Part shown: in pieces, positions 1 through 8,729 of the stretch | How positions within the stretch are numbered: the first letter of the stretch is position 1 | Layout of the letters: each line of letters begins with the position of its first letter | Assembly (NCBI GenBank): GCA_036971715.1 | Contig: JAVHJL010000004.1 | Location: 1,984,001-2,048,000, forward strand | DNA: 64,000 nt | Direction: 5' to 3' | Source of the DNA: Arthrobotrys musiformis | Lineage: Eukaryota > Ascomycota > Orbiliomycetes > Orbiliales > Orbiliaceae | Position numbers and translations under genes: made by a program | Notes under the pieces: model-generated | What the model was told of the DNA's origin: nothing | Seen by the model: only the letters and a program-made list of their open reading frames with translations | Databases searched by the model: none

Positions 1-438
1 GTTGTTTCCAAAACACCCATGATCACGGTTAATCTGTACTGGTATACAGATCCTTCAGATTTGCATCTAGTCAGCGAGGATATCTACTTGGCCCAGGATC
101 AACTCTACGACATCCCGAAAGAAAGAATCTTAACAATCCACGGCCCAGCGGAATCAATGAGACAGTTGCAGGAGCGTTTCAAGTATCCCGAATCGTATCT
201 GCCCCCTGCCATAACGTCCACCCCGATTACATTGGTATTCCAACGACCAGAAATGCCAATCGACGAAGCCGGAGACTTTGACTACGAAGAAGAAAGGCAG
301 AAGATGCTGGAACCTTTTGGGGAAGGCTTAAACGATGGTAAGAGCTGGGTTGAAAGCCCACCGGGTTGGGGTATAACTCAGCCGATTATTTGGGAAGATG
401 ATCCCAATGCAGAAGTAATTGATTGGGGAGATAATTGA
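1..438 (+). CDS. 3' end of an unrecognised protein gene (5' end outside the window)
   Basis: The frame is open from base 1 and ends with TGA at 436-438, so this is probably the last exon, or part of it, of a gene starting to the left. A methionine at base 19 could be a start, but six codons before it are also open. The product is acidic, with many prolines and tryptophans near its end, and finishes in DWGDN. No domain, signal peptide or membrane segment is visible and I do not recognise the family. Its 3' end converges with the first deaminase-like gene on the other strand. It could also be a short complete gene of 139 codons. Confidence 0.5.
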   Translation, partial: VVSKTPMITVNLYWYTDPSDLHLVSEDIYLAQDQLYDIPKERILTIHGPAESMRQLQERFKYPESYLPPAITSTPITLVFQRPEMPIDEAGDFDYEEERQKMLEPFGEGLNDGKSWVESPPGWGITQPIIWEDDPNAEVIDWGDN

Positions 439-891
439 TTGGAAGGATGGTTCCGGCACACGGACAGTTTGATTATGGATAATTAGTCGTTGGCGTTTTA
501 ATGACTCGCATTTGTATTTTCATATTTTGTTTGTGGTGCCTTTTGGAATGTTAATGTTGGTGAGCTTGAGCACTTGCTACTTTGAAAATAATTCATCTAA
601 ATTGCGTTAAGGGTTGGAATACATGATTGAATTTTTCTATCTTCATAAGTCTTGCTTATTGTGTAATTGTAGACTGAGGGCCAGATTGAGTTAACATATC
701 GAGATTGCACAAGTTAATAGAAGCTATCGATATCGATGCGGAAAGGCTCTAAACTTCTGATCTCTCGTATTCCTGCTTCGTCTCCTGCGCAGCACCCTCT
801 AATCCTTGCTATAATACCGTGATTTCCATTCTTCACGTCTCCCACAATGGGGCGCCTAGATTCCGGTTCCGTTTCGCTTTCAACCTCAACT
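439..891. other. Convergent 3' spacer, AT-rich
   Basis: This is spacer between the stops of the left-edge gene and deaminase-like gene 1. It is AT-rich and probably holds both 3' UTRs. A minus-strand open frame (944 down to 714) overlaps the end of gene 1, starts inside it and resembles no family; I see no splice sites joining it to gene 1. Confidence 0.6.
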
Positions 892-2940
892 TTAAACGTC
901 AGGATATCTACGAAATTTAACACTCCCATTCTGCCAGATAACATCAAAGTCGGAATCGAGATTGCGTAAGCATTTAGAATTGATATAAGTCGTCAAAACA
1001 TTCGAATCTCTGAATACGTAACTGGGGTCGTGGCAACTCCATCCTATGCATAAGTCGAATTTCTTCGCAACAGCCCGCATAAATAATTGGCATGATTCGC
1101 ACGGTGGTTGGGTAAGGTATAGCATCAGGACGTAGTCCCTAGGCTTGCTCCTTGCTTTAGACCAGAATGCTGTATCCTCTGGGTACCAAATCTCATGGTT
1201 GACAAGATAGTCCACTAGGAGTTTCTTTTCCACGTGGCAGTGCTCGTATTCCATGGCCTTCTCCCCGGTTTCGCCATCAGTGAGCTCCCGGTGGTTGCGA
1301 TTGATATAATCGAGGTAAATAATTTCGTCGTCAGTGAGCCCCAAGTGGTTGCGATCGATATAATCGAGGTAAATAATTTCGTCATCAATATACTCCCAGC
1401 AGCCGCGACCGATACCGTCGTAAATACTTTTGCCATCAGTAAGCTCCAAGTGGTTTCGATCGATATCGTCGTAAATACTTTCGCCATCAGTAAGCTCCAA
1501 GTGGTTGCGATCGTCGAAAATATTTTCGATATCTAGAAACACCGATAGTTGTCTGCCCCATCTTTGCAATTCGAATTCGGTGTTCGTATAACGAAAACCT
1601 GGGTACAAGACAAAATCAAAACGAGATCGGTAATTTATTTGTTTGTTTTCGCCGTAGAAGTCGTCGCTATACTTCACGTAAGGTGGGGCCCAAATAGGAT
1701 CACTTTCATAGGCCTTCCCGCTGAAGGTTACCGTGTCATGGTATGCGGCAGGCCAGCCTATAGCTATCCGTAGGACTCCGCCGGCTTGCTCCTGGGACGC
1801 ATCTCTAGTTTCGAATTCGTGTATCGTTCCCTCGAGCTCCAAGCGCGGTCCCCATGACTCACTTAAGACATATTCCGATCGCCATCGTGGTTTGTACCGA
1901 TGGTGAATAGTCCATAATCTGTCGAGATCTGTACTGTCTTGTTTCTTAAGACTGATATTAGGAGGCCGTTTGCAAAATACATCCACAATTGTCCTAAGAT
2001 CCGCCAAGCGGTCGATATGTGATTTTATTTTTTCGGATAGAGCCAGTATACCAAACTCCTCTTCGGGCTGGAACTTGTCTCGTGAACCAGAGCTGGCCGA
2101 AGGCTGGAACCCCAAACGGCCGAGGCTTTCCGTCAGTTCATCAACTCCACTAAATAAAGTCCCAACCTTATCATCCTGGTCTTTTTCGCACACCCCCCCC
2201 CCCCCCCAGAATTCGCTGTCGTCAAGAAAGAGAGGATGCCTGGTAGGGAAACCTCCTCCGACCGTAATCCAATACCGCCCGCTACGATGCTTCCGATGTC
2301 CAATACCCCTAAAACCTAGTGTAAGGTGATGAGGAATATTTGGAAATATAATCTGATAATATCTTGGTCGAGATGGATCGTTACCGCAGGCACAAGATTC
2401 GGATATTGTGCATATCAACGGGTATCCAAGGTATGGCGACTTTTTATAACGGTGTTTGAAGATATAATTGCATCCATCGCAGCGGAAAATAACATTTTTC
2501 TCATCCCAAGCCTCGGGTATGGCCGGAGTATATTTTATGTTTGGGGCATGCATATGAAATCGATAGCATGCCTCCAAAGTCCGTGTGATCGACTCCTCCA
2601 CCATCGGAACCATTTCCCTCAAGATGGGAAATATTTGTCTACATTTTACCTGTACATCTAAATTGTCCCATTCCGGTATCGCCATTCTGATAAAAAGTTT
2701 GGCGTTCTCCAGAATAGAATTCGTTTTCGAAGAGATGCCGGAAAATGTTTTCGAAAGCTGGTCCGAACTCGTTACGACGGCCCGTCCGCCTCCCGTAATT
2801 CCTGAAAGTTCATTACCCTGCGCGGGGTTATGATACACTTCCAATTCATTTATCGCCTCGCGGAGTTCATCGATCTCTCTTTTAAGATCATTGAATATGG
2901 TCTCGATGGTTATGCCATCTTGGTTTCTGCTGCTCGTCAT
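892..2940 (-). CDS. Deaminase-fold protein with zinc-ribbon-like N-terminal half, tandem copy 1
   Basis: Single exon of 682 codons from ATG 2940, which has a good AAAATGA context; an upstream in-frame ATG at 2991 would add 17 residues, but the internal start aligns with the start chosen for the paralogue at 4417-6174. Residues 154-185 hold CxxC and, after the conserved motif PYLGYPLI, further cysteines ending in CxC: a likely zinc ribbon. The C-terminal part has H569-V-E571 and, 45 residues after the His, P-C614-ESC617, the zinc-binding HxE/PCxxC signature of the cytidine-deaminase superfamily, with a hydrophobic strand (VLMLYL) before the PC as in that fold. Just before HVE lie five 17-18-residue repeats. 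A run of 15 C (2193-2207) encodes a glycine tract. The family assignment is mine: the OTT_1508-like fungal deaminases are a candidate. Substrate and biological role are unknown. Confidence 0.72.
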   Translation of the reverse strand: MTSSRNQDGITIETIFNDLKREIDELREAINELEVYHNPAQGNELSGITGGGRAVVTSSDQLSKTFSGISSKTNSILENAKLFIRMAIPEWDNLDVQVKCRQIFPILREMVPMVEESITRTLEACYRFHMHAPNIKYTPAIPEAWDEKNVIFRCDGCNYIFKHRYKKSPYLGYPLICTISESCACGNDPSRPRYYQIIFPNIPHHLTLGFRGIGHRKHRSGRYWITVGGGFPTRHPLFLDDSEFWGGGGVCEKDQDDKVGTLFSGVDELTESLGRLGFQPSASSGSRDKFQPEEEFGILALSEKIKSHIDRLADLRTIVDVFCKRPPNISLKKQDSTDLDRLWTIHHRYKPRWRSEYVLSESWGPRLELEGTIHEFETRDASQEQAGGVLRIAIGWPAAYHDTVTFSGKAYESDPIWAPPYVKYSDDFYGENKQINYRSRFDFVLYPGFRYTNTEFELQRWGRQLSVFLDIENIFDDRNHLELTDGESIYDDIDRNHLELTDGKSIYDGIGRGCWEYIDDEIIYLDYIDRNHLGLTDDEIIYLDYINRNHRELTDGETGEKAMEYEHCHVEKKLLVDYLVNHEIWYPEDTAFWSKARSKPRDYVLMLYLTQPPCESCQLFMRAVAKKFDLCIGWSCHDPSYVFRDSNVLTTYINSKCLRNLDSDFDVIWQNGSVKFRRYPDV
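1262..1516 (-). repeat. Coding minisatellite (about five 51/54-bp units) in deaminase-like gene 1
   Basis: Roughly five units of 51 or 54 bp encode 17-18-residue repeats with the pattern DRNHLELTDGxSIYDxI or DRNHLGLTDDEIIYLDYI. The middle unit is the most diverged (GRGCWEYIDDE...). All units keep the frame. The array sits directly N-terminal to the HVE of the deaminase-like domain. The paralogue has only a short acidic linker there, so the expansion is specific to this copy. Confidence 0.9.
2193..2207. repeat. 15-C homopolymer in coding sequence
   Basis: Fifteen consecutive C on the plus strand, read as G on the coding strand. It encodes part of the tract WGGGGV between the zinc-ribbon-like region and the deaminase-like domain. 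A change of length by one or two bases would remove the catalytic part from the product. Confidence 0.95.
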
Positions 2941-3279
2941 TTTGGATTGACGGGTAAAATATCGTGATGACTGAGAAGTTGAAAGGTGCATACGACTTTT
3001 AAAATGTATACCGAACCTGGATGGATCCGTGGAAAGAGAAAGGCTACGGCTGTGTATATATGTATATATAAGTCCAGCTGCTCAGATATAAATAAAAGCC
3101 GTAAAGATTTTCATTCACAGAAATTTAAAATTTCGGTCTTGGAGAAAAGCACTCTGACGAGGTGAGGAAGCGCAGGTTGCAAAAGGGAGCGTAGTGAACT
3201 CACGTACTTTACATCCCTGGGACGGTATTTAAACAAAGGATATTATAGCGTCATTCATGGCCATTTCGCGCCTCCCCTC
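2941..3279 (-). promoter_or_regulatory. Proximal promoter of deaminase-like gene 1 with TATA-like element
   Basis: An alternating TATA stretch lies at 3053-3071, about 115-130 bp before the chosen ATG. The segment has several further short AT tracts. I see no coding potential. Confidence 0.4.
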
Positions 3280-3660
3280 GACCAATCTATAGATCCTATC
3301 CTGATGGTACGAAATCACAAGGCTGACGACAAAACTGATTGATCCAGCGCATGCGCACCCCTGCGCCAAATCATGCAAGAAATTCAGGCATCATATCCCA
3401 CAAATTTAAAGCGGCTACCAAATGACTGTATAATCTTTTATTTTATTTTTTTTATTTTTATTTTTTTTCCCCCCTGATAATCGCTACGTACATGTCCACA
3501 GCTCTTTACCCGCTTTTATGGAATCTTACGGAACGTCCAAGGCTTTATCGATCATGGTACCCGGATGAGTCGTACATATACATACGCATATATTTAGGGG
3601 AATTAAATACCACAGCCTTGCGATCGTAGCCTCGAATTCTCGCGATATGTCATGCATGGC
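3279..3660. repeat. Upstream block A, similar to block B at 6484-7062
   Basis: The block shares several ordered stretches with the region upstream of the second paralogue. Examples are TTCAGGCATCATATCCCACA (3382-3401, compared with 6658-6677), a stretch from CATGTCCACA through CGCTTTTATGGAATCTTA to GGCTTTATCGATC (3491-3553, compared with 6718-6791) and TACCACAGCCTTGCGAT (from 3608, compared with about 6998). It therefore belongs to the duplicated unit and probably carries promoter elements. Part of the sequence (GAGCGCCTGA and the TGCATATACGCAT box near 3839-3890) seems to occur once more further on, which hints at a third partial copy. Confidence 0.75.
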
Positions 3661-3969
3661 GCCCCCAACCCAAAGACTAAGGGGCAGTAAATGCAGGCTA
3701 GGTTGATTTTAACATCGAAGCTACACACGTTGCAGTCATCAATTCCGATTTGGAAGGGCCCTTCTAGTCCCTCCCTACCGTGATATATATACCTACTCAC
3801 ACATAATACCGGGTCTGTTCTCTAGTTCTGTTACAACGGAGCGCCTGACCTTCTCCCCTCCCGGAGATCGCTCACCCTATGCATATACGCATATACCAGA
3901 TCCGCAGATATTAGTCTTCTGAAGCAATTCCACACACGACTTGCAAAGGCTCTGAAATTTCATAAAATC

Positions 3970-4371
3970 TCAGTATACAATCTCGCCCCCGCGGCCCGCA
4001 ACGCTTTGCTCTAACGCATCAAGGTCCAAAATACCACAAGGCTTGGCACCTAATTCCTCGCCTTCAGAGGACATCAATATATCGAGAACTCCAAATCGGA
4101 GTTGCTCGAGGCGTCCGTTCATATGATCATTTGATTCTGTACGCATATATACGCGATGGTAGGGCGCAATGAAATTCTCGAAGTTTAAAATTACCCTTAT
4201 AATTAGGAGTTCTTCGTAAAAATTACTATTTTGGATAAAAACCAAGATGCATTGGTGCATTGTAAAGGAATTCGCGATCGATCTAGAAATCCCTCGAGAG
4301 ATACATGAGATGAAGTAGAGATATAAAATAAGAGCAGAACTAGCCTTCAACCGCATTGGAAGCTCCACCAC
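3970..4371 (-). other. Open frame between the paralogues, possible relic or small gene
   Basis: A 133-codon minus-strand open frame between the two deaminase-like genes. Its N-terminal part is hydrophobic (SSALILYLYFISCISR) and its C-terminal part is acidic. It lies just beyond a stretch that seems to carry a third partial copy of the duplicated upstream block, so it may be the remnant of a third unit. I recognise no family and the frame could be open by chance; nothing supports a functional call. Confidence 0.2.
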
Positions 4372-4416
4372 CCTGATCCGGAACTATTGTCATTTACTTC
4401 GCAGGATCATAGCTTC

Positions 4417-6174
4417 CTAAGACGTGACCACGTCAAAACTAAAATCCTGGCGGCCGCAAACGTTAATGTAAGTCGTTGGACCCGATGAGCTGGCATTTCC
4501 ATCGAGTTTGGGAATATAACGCCATCCTATACAGAGCTGAAATTTAAGCGCGACATTGCGAATAAACTGCTGGCACCATTTACAAGGCTCTTTGGAGATG
4601 TAAAGCATCAGTAAATGATCCGGTGTTCTCTCCGCCTCCCGCAACTTTCGAATTACCCCATTCGCGGACCAGATTCGACGGGTGTGAAGATAGTCTACTA
4701 TGAGTTTCTTTTCCACATGGTAGTGTTCTTCGTCAAGTACGTTCTCCAAATTTCCATGATCGGCTTGAAGTTTTTTGTGGCCTTCATAGCTAATTTTTAA
4801 AATTTTCGAAAGGCCTTTGCCCCAGCCTTTCAGTTGCTCGCCACTGAAAAGAGGTCCTTTAATTTTAGACATTTCGTTGAGGGATTCGCTATACACTTTC
4901 CCGTCCAATATCAAAGGACTTCGGTAATCCCCCCCACTGAAGCTTACCACCTTATGACTGGGGTCGCTTGTCCATAAATACGCGGCGGTTTGCTCATAGT
5001 TCGCCCTCTCTGTGTTTGTTGCAAATATGGTATTGGCAGGTTGCCCTGGTATATTTTCTTTACAAATCCACTTCTTCCTGTATGTATCACGATTCCAAGA
5101 GTTGCGGCCCAGGTAAATATCTTCGGATTCGTCGTTGTGCCAGGAGAAATCAGGAAGCCGCTGGTTAAAAGCATTCACAATTTTCTTTAGATATCCGAGG
5201 TGACTTATTCGTGTTTCAATGATTTGCGAAAGGTCTCGAAGGACTTCGATTTCTCCAAACTCCACCGGCGCTGACCCATCATCTAGATGAAGTCTAAGGA
5301 AGACATCGGCCAATGAATCGATTCCCTCATTTCGAGGCTTCTCATGCGATGAGATGATGGATCTGGAATCCCGTTTAACGCCTTCGGTCGTGTGTCCTTC
5401 CCCAAGAGTAACACAGCGCGGGAAATGGATAGAGGCGTTCTGCAGTGCAAAAGGAATTCCCTTTAGTGTAAGGGGGTGGACGTAATCCGGGAATATAGCC
5501 TGGCAATACCGGGGCTCAGATGCGTCGTAGCAGCCACACTCCGTGCTGACTTTGTATATTAACGGATAGCCGAGATATGGTGGCTCCCGGTAGGGTCGTA
5601 AAGAAAGAGTCCCGCATGCGGGGCAAGGAAGTGTAATATTATTCTTCCCCCAACTCTGGACTATAACTGGTGGATATTGTTTCCCTGAGGTATGGAGTTT
5701 ATAGCAAACCTCTAAGGGCTGTGTGATCAACATTTCCACCATCGGAATTAGTTTCTCCAAGCAGGTGTTTAATTCTCGAGGCTCCGGCTTGGGTCCCGAC
5801 TCGACCCATAGAGACTCTTCTATTCCCATGTTTTCAATACAATTTTCACTAAAAGAAATTATAAATTCCGTGGCTTTAGAAATTCCTTTCCAAATATTCG
5901 CCGGGTAGACTGGGTCTAAGACAAACTTCGAAATCTCTTCTAGAAGATTGATGTTCGTCGTGGGGACCCATTTGCCGTCCGTACGCGTAACGCTTGGAGG
6001 TTCACGCTCGCCACCCTGTCCATTTTTAAGGTCTAGAGCTAACCTAATCTCGTACCCAAGCCGCACAACAGGCGACCATGCTGACCAAAAGTCTTTTACC
6101 GAGTCGCAGACCCCCCCCGCGGCTTCAACCATGTCACGGAGGTACTGGGTACGTCCTGTATCTTCCATAGTCAT
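4417..6174 (-). CDS. Deaminase-fold protein with zinc-ribbon-like N-terminal half, tandem copy 2
   Basis: Single exon of 585 codons from ATG 6174 (context AAAATGACTATGG); an in-frame ATG at 6216 would add 14 residues. It is a diverged paralogue of the gene at 892-2940. Shared landmarks, in order, are LIPMVE, C184xxC187, PYLGYPLI, C213xC215, RYxQxIFP, a VSFSG motif, H486-V-E488, P-C531-KWC534 and the ending TTYIN...FDV. HxE and PCxxC are again separated by 45 residues, as expected for a conserved zinc site of the deaminase fold. It lacks the minisatellite of copy 1. A run of 8 C (6111-6118) lies near the N-terminus of the coding sequence. No signal peptide or membrane segment is visible, so a cytosolic or nuclear place is likely. 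Deaminase activity and any nucleic-acid target are inference. Confidence 0.72.
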   Translation of the reverse strand: MTMEDTGRTQYLRDMVEAAGGVCDSVKDFWSAWSPVVRLGYEIRLALDLKNGQGGEREPPSVTRTDGKWVPTTNINLLEEISKFVLDPVYPANIWKGISKATEFIISFSENCIENMGIEESLWVESGPKPEPRELNTCLEKLIPMVEMLITQPLEVCYKLHTSGKQYPPVIVQSWGKNNITLPCPACGTLSLRPYREPPYLGYPLIYKVSTECGCYDASEPRYCQAIFPDYVHPLTLKGIPFALQNASIHFPRCVTLGEGHTTEGVKRDSRSIISSHEKPRNEGIDSLADVFLRLHLDDGSAPVEFGEIEVLRDLSQIIETRISHLGYLKKIVNAFNQRLPDFSWHNDESEDIYLGRNSWNRDTYRKKWICKENIPGQPANTIFATNTERANYEQTAAYLWTSDPSHKVVSFSGGDYRSPLILDGKVYSESLNEMSKIKGPLFSGEQLKGWGKGLSKILKISYEGHKKLQADHGNLENVLDEEHYHVEKKLIVDYLHTRRIWSANGVIRKLREAERTPDHLLMLYISKEPCKWCQQFIRNVALKFQLCIGWRYIPKLDGNASSSGPTTYINVCGRQDFSFDVVTS

Positions 6175-6456
6175 TTTCAGAGGTTGTATAATTATAGTTA
6201 AAAAGGTGGGTTTCAAAAAAATAAAAATGATATATAGGCCTGTCAGACCAAATATATACCAAAAAATAGTAAAATGTAAAAGGTGTACTCGAGTACGCTA
6301 TTATGGCTATAGACAACCACCGCGGCTCGATTATATTATAGGTGTGTAGATTTTTACCAACTGCAAGACTTCGGGCTTTGAAGATCGGTGCTCTACAGAG
6401 GGGTGACTATATTCGAAAGTTCTGAAAATGAACAGAGCTCGCAGGATACCGAAGGG

Positions 6457-6470
6457 CTTTATATATAGAG
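6457..6470 (-). promoter_or_regulatory. TATA-like element of deaminase-like gene 2
   Basis: On the minus strand this reads CTCTATATATAAAG, about 285 bp before the chosen ATG. It lies between the gene and the duplicated upstream block B. Confidence 0.4.
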
Positions 6471-6483
6471 ATAATACCTAATA

Positions 6484-7062
6484 CTCGACCGACCTACCAA
6501 TCCTGATGGCATCAAAGCAAGCACGAGTAAACGCATGTGACAAGCACCATCTCTGATCCTAAAATCCTCCTTGCTATGCCGTCGGCCAACCAGCACATTT
6601 CCGCACCAAACCATATGCATGCAGGAAATTCCGAACCCCGCATAACCCACAAAATATTCAGGCATCATATCCCACAAAACGGGTACCGAATGATTGTATA
6701 CCCTTTCCATAATCCCGACATGTCCACAATCTCATTCCCATCTTGCCCCGCTTTTATGGAATCTTATAGAACGTCAAAGGCTTTATCGATCGTGGCGCCC
6801 GGATTACTCCTCCGAGAAATCCCACCCCACCATTTCCTGAATGATGTAATGTTTCATTAAAGATGGATTTTGAACGCACTTTTATAGGATCTTGCATTTG
6901 AACAGTGTGTATGCAGTACAGGGATGCACCGTAAACAAGGAGCGCCTGATCTCGAGGCTACCGTAAACATGCATATGCACGTCTTCGGGGAGAATACCAC
7001 AGCCTTGCGATTCCCACCACCGTCTTACATTCTCGAAAACAAGATATGCACCGTACGACATT
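6484..7062. repeat. Upstream block B, similar to block A at 3279-3660
   Basis: This is the counterpart of block A in the same position and orientation relative to its gene. The stretch from CGCTTTTATGGAATCTTA to the end of GGCTTTATCGATC is near-identical in the two blocks. The remainder up to the COA6 start (about 7063-7567) holds the COA6 promoter and shows no gene. Confidence 0.75.
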
Positions 7063-7567
7063 ATCGTTCTACTTTGGCACTACACAATACCTTTTTGCCC
7101 TATGTTGAATATTCTCTTACGTTTTTTCTTGCTAAATAACATAATTTTTGAATATACAAATTAATCAATCAGATTTCCTATTCGCCTATCTTAAGATCTT
7201 GTGGACTGGGCTGAATTGCTAGAACATGTAATTTGGTTTTTTGATACTAAGCGCACAGCATAATGGTAGGATCAAAGGAGGGGATTGACGCCTAGTCTCG
7301 AGACTAGGGACTGGTTAGCCACGAGACCCGGTTTATGCATCGCCCCAGTCATGGCTATGCAACGGCCATGCAAGGCGCTTACGATTCGATACCCTCCGCA
7401 TGAGCCAGCAAAACCCAACACCAACCTGCGTTGTCCCGCTTACCAAATCCACCTTGTGCAACCTCAAACCTCAAAAAACGTCAAAATCCCGAAGCTCTCG
7501 AAACCACCCCCCAAAAATCCTCCCACCGCACCCCCACCACCCCATCCAACCACCCAAAACAAACAAA

Positions 7568-7982
7568 ATGGGCCTCCTCTCCTACCTCGGCCTAACCTCC
7601 TCCGCCCCCGCACCTCCCAAAACCACAGCCCCAGACCGCACCGAACGCGCCAAATGCTGGGAATCCCGTGATCTCTTCTTCACCTGCCTCGATAAGCACG
7701 ATATCCTGGATAGCATCAAAGACTCCGACGCCGCTGGCAAAAACTGCGGCGGACAGTTGAAATTATTCGAACGGGATTGCGCGGGGAGTTGGGTACGCAC
7801 CCCCCCCCCCAATACACCCGAAGTTTTATATAAAAACTAATATATTCTAACAGGTAGAGTACTTCAAAAAACGCCGCGTGCAGGAATACAAAAAGGCAAA
7901 ACTACTGGAACAGATGGAAGCAGAGGGCGGACAGCAACTTACCCCGACCACCGTATCAATAGACCAACCCTCGAAGAAATAG
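7568..7982 (+). CDS. COA6: Cytochrome c oxidase assembly factor COA6
   Basis: Two exons, 7568-7792 and 7854-7982, give 117 residues. The 61-nt intron has donor GTACGC and acceptor TAACAG and contains an 11-C run (7800-7810). The protein has the twin-cysteine pattern C30-x9-C40 and C60-x10-C71, with the family motif CWESRDLFFTCLD and, after the intron, VEYFKKRR; this matches COA6, a small intermembrane-space protein that helps copper delivery to Cox2 during complex IV assembly. The ATG at 7568 has an AAAATGG context and fits the usual length; upstream in-frame ATGs such as 7400 would add a proline-rich stretch that does not look coding. The short N-terminal extension before the CHCH domain is alanine/proline-rich. 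Confidence 0.93.
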
Positions 7983-8729
7983 AGACCCGGTATACGTCAC
8001 ATATAATAACGTTCCTTCTCCGCTTTGGTCATCTTGTTTGGGAAAATTTTTGTTGGGTGTTTGGAGTTTTTTTATCGGATTTCTCCTTATTAGTTGGAAG
8101 AGGGGAGATTAATGATGGATGTACGATACAGATCTGTTGGGTGGTTGTGCAGAGTTGGCATAGATTCCGCAGGCAGGGGGCGATGATTGTTGGTTCGATA
8201 TCAGGGACCTTCCGTGATGCCTGTCCATCACATGTATATAACACAAAAGCTTCATCTACTGTAATTTCAATATAGAGGAACGATGTAGAATCTGGGTTGT
8301 AAAGACCCCCGTTTGAATTCCGTATACGGCCATGTAGATGGCGCTCTTGAACGAAAAGAACCAGCCTGAAGACCAAAGCTGGTCTTCCACAGAAAATGCA
8401 GATGATCGCGAATACGTACAAAAGCAAAATAAGGAAAATGTCCAGTATCAAATGAACAGATATCGAAAGAAAAAAAATTTCCCAAAACCATACGCCGCCC
8501 TATAGTAGGTTCGAATGTAAACGCAAAAAAAATGTGTAAAAGTAAAAGACCAATAATCTCCCTTTTATAACACCCCTTCTCTTTAATTAGTCAACCCCAA
8601 TGCAAATAAATGCAGCCGTGGTATAAATGCACAGCAAGGAAGGAAAAGAAGGAAAAGCTAAACGTCATATCCCATGAATCGCTTTTGAGTAACAAAAGAA
8701 AGGGAAAGTATGCAACCAAGGAAAAACGC
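7983..8729. other. Convergent spacer between COA6 and the rhomboid gene
   Basis: AT-rich 3' flanks of two convergent genes. A 140-codon minus-strand open frame (8451 down to 8029) begins with a hydrophobic stretch, but it has no family and no splice partners, so I treat it as chance. Confidence 0.6.

Noticed and set aside
1234..1536. Tandem repeat considered as a CRISPR-like array
   Set aside because: The units are contiguous without spacers, keep the coding frame and lie in a fungal gene; it is a minisatellite.
8029..8451. 140-codon minus-strand frame with a hydrophobic start, considered as a small membrane protein
   Set aside because: It lies in the convergent spacer, has a competing frame on the same strand and shows no conserved motif.
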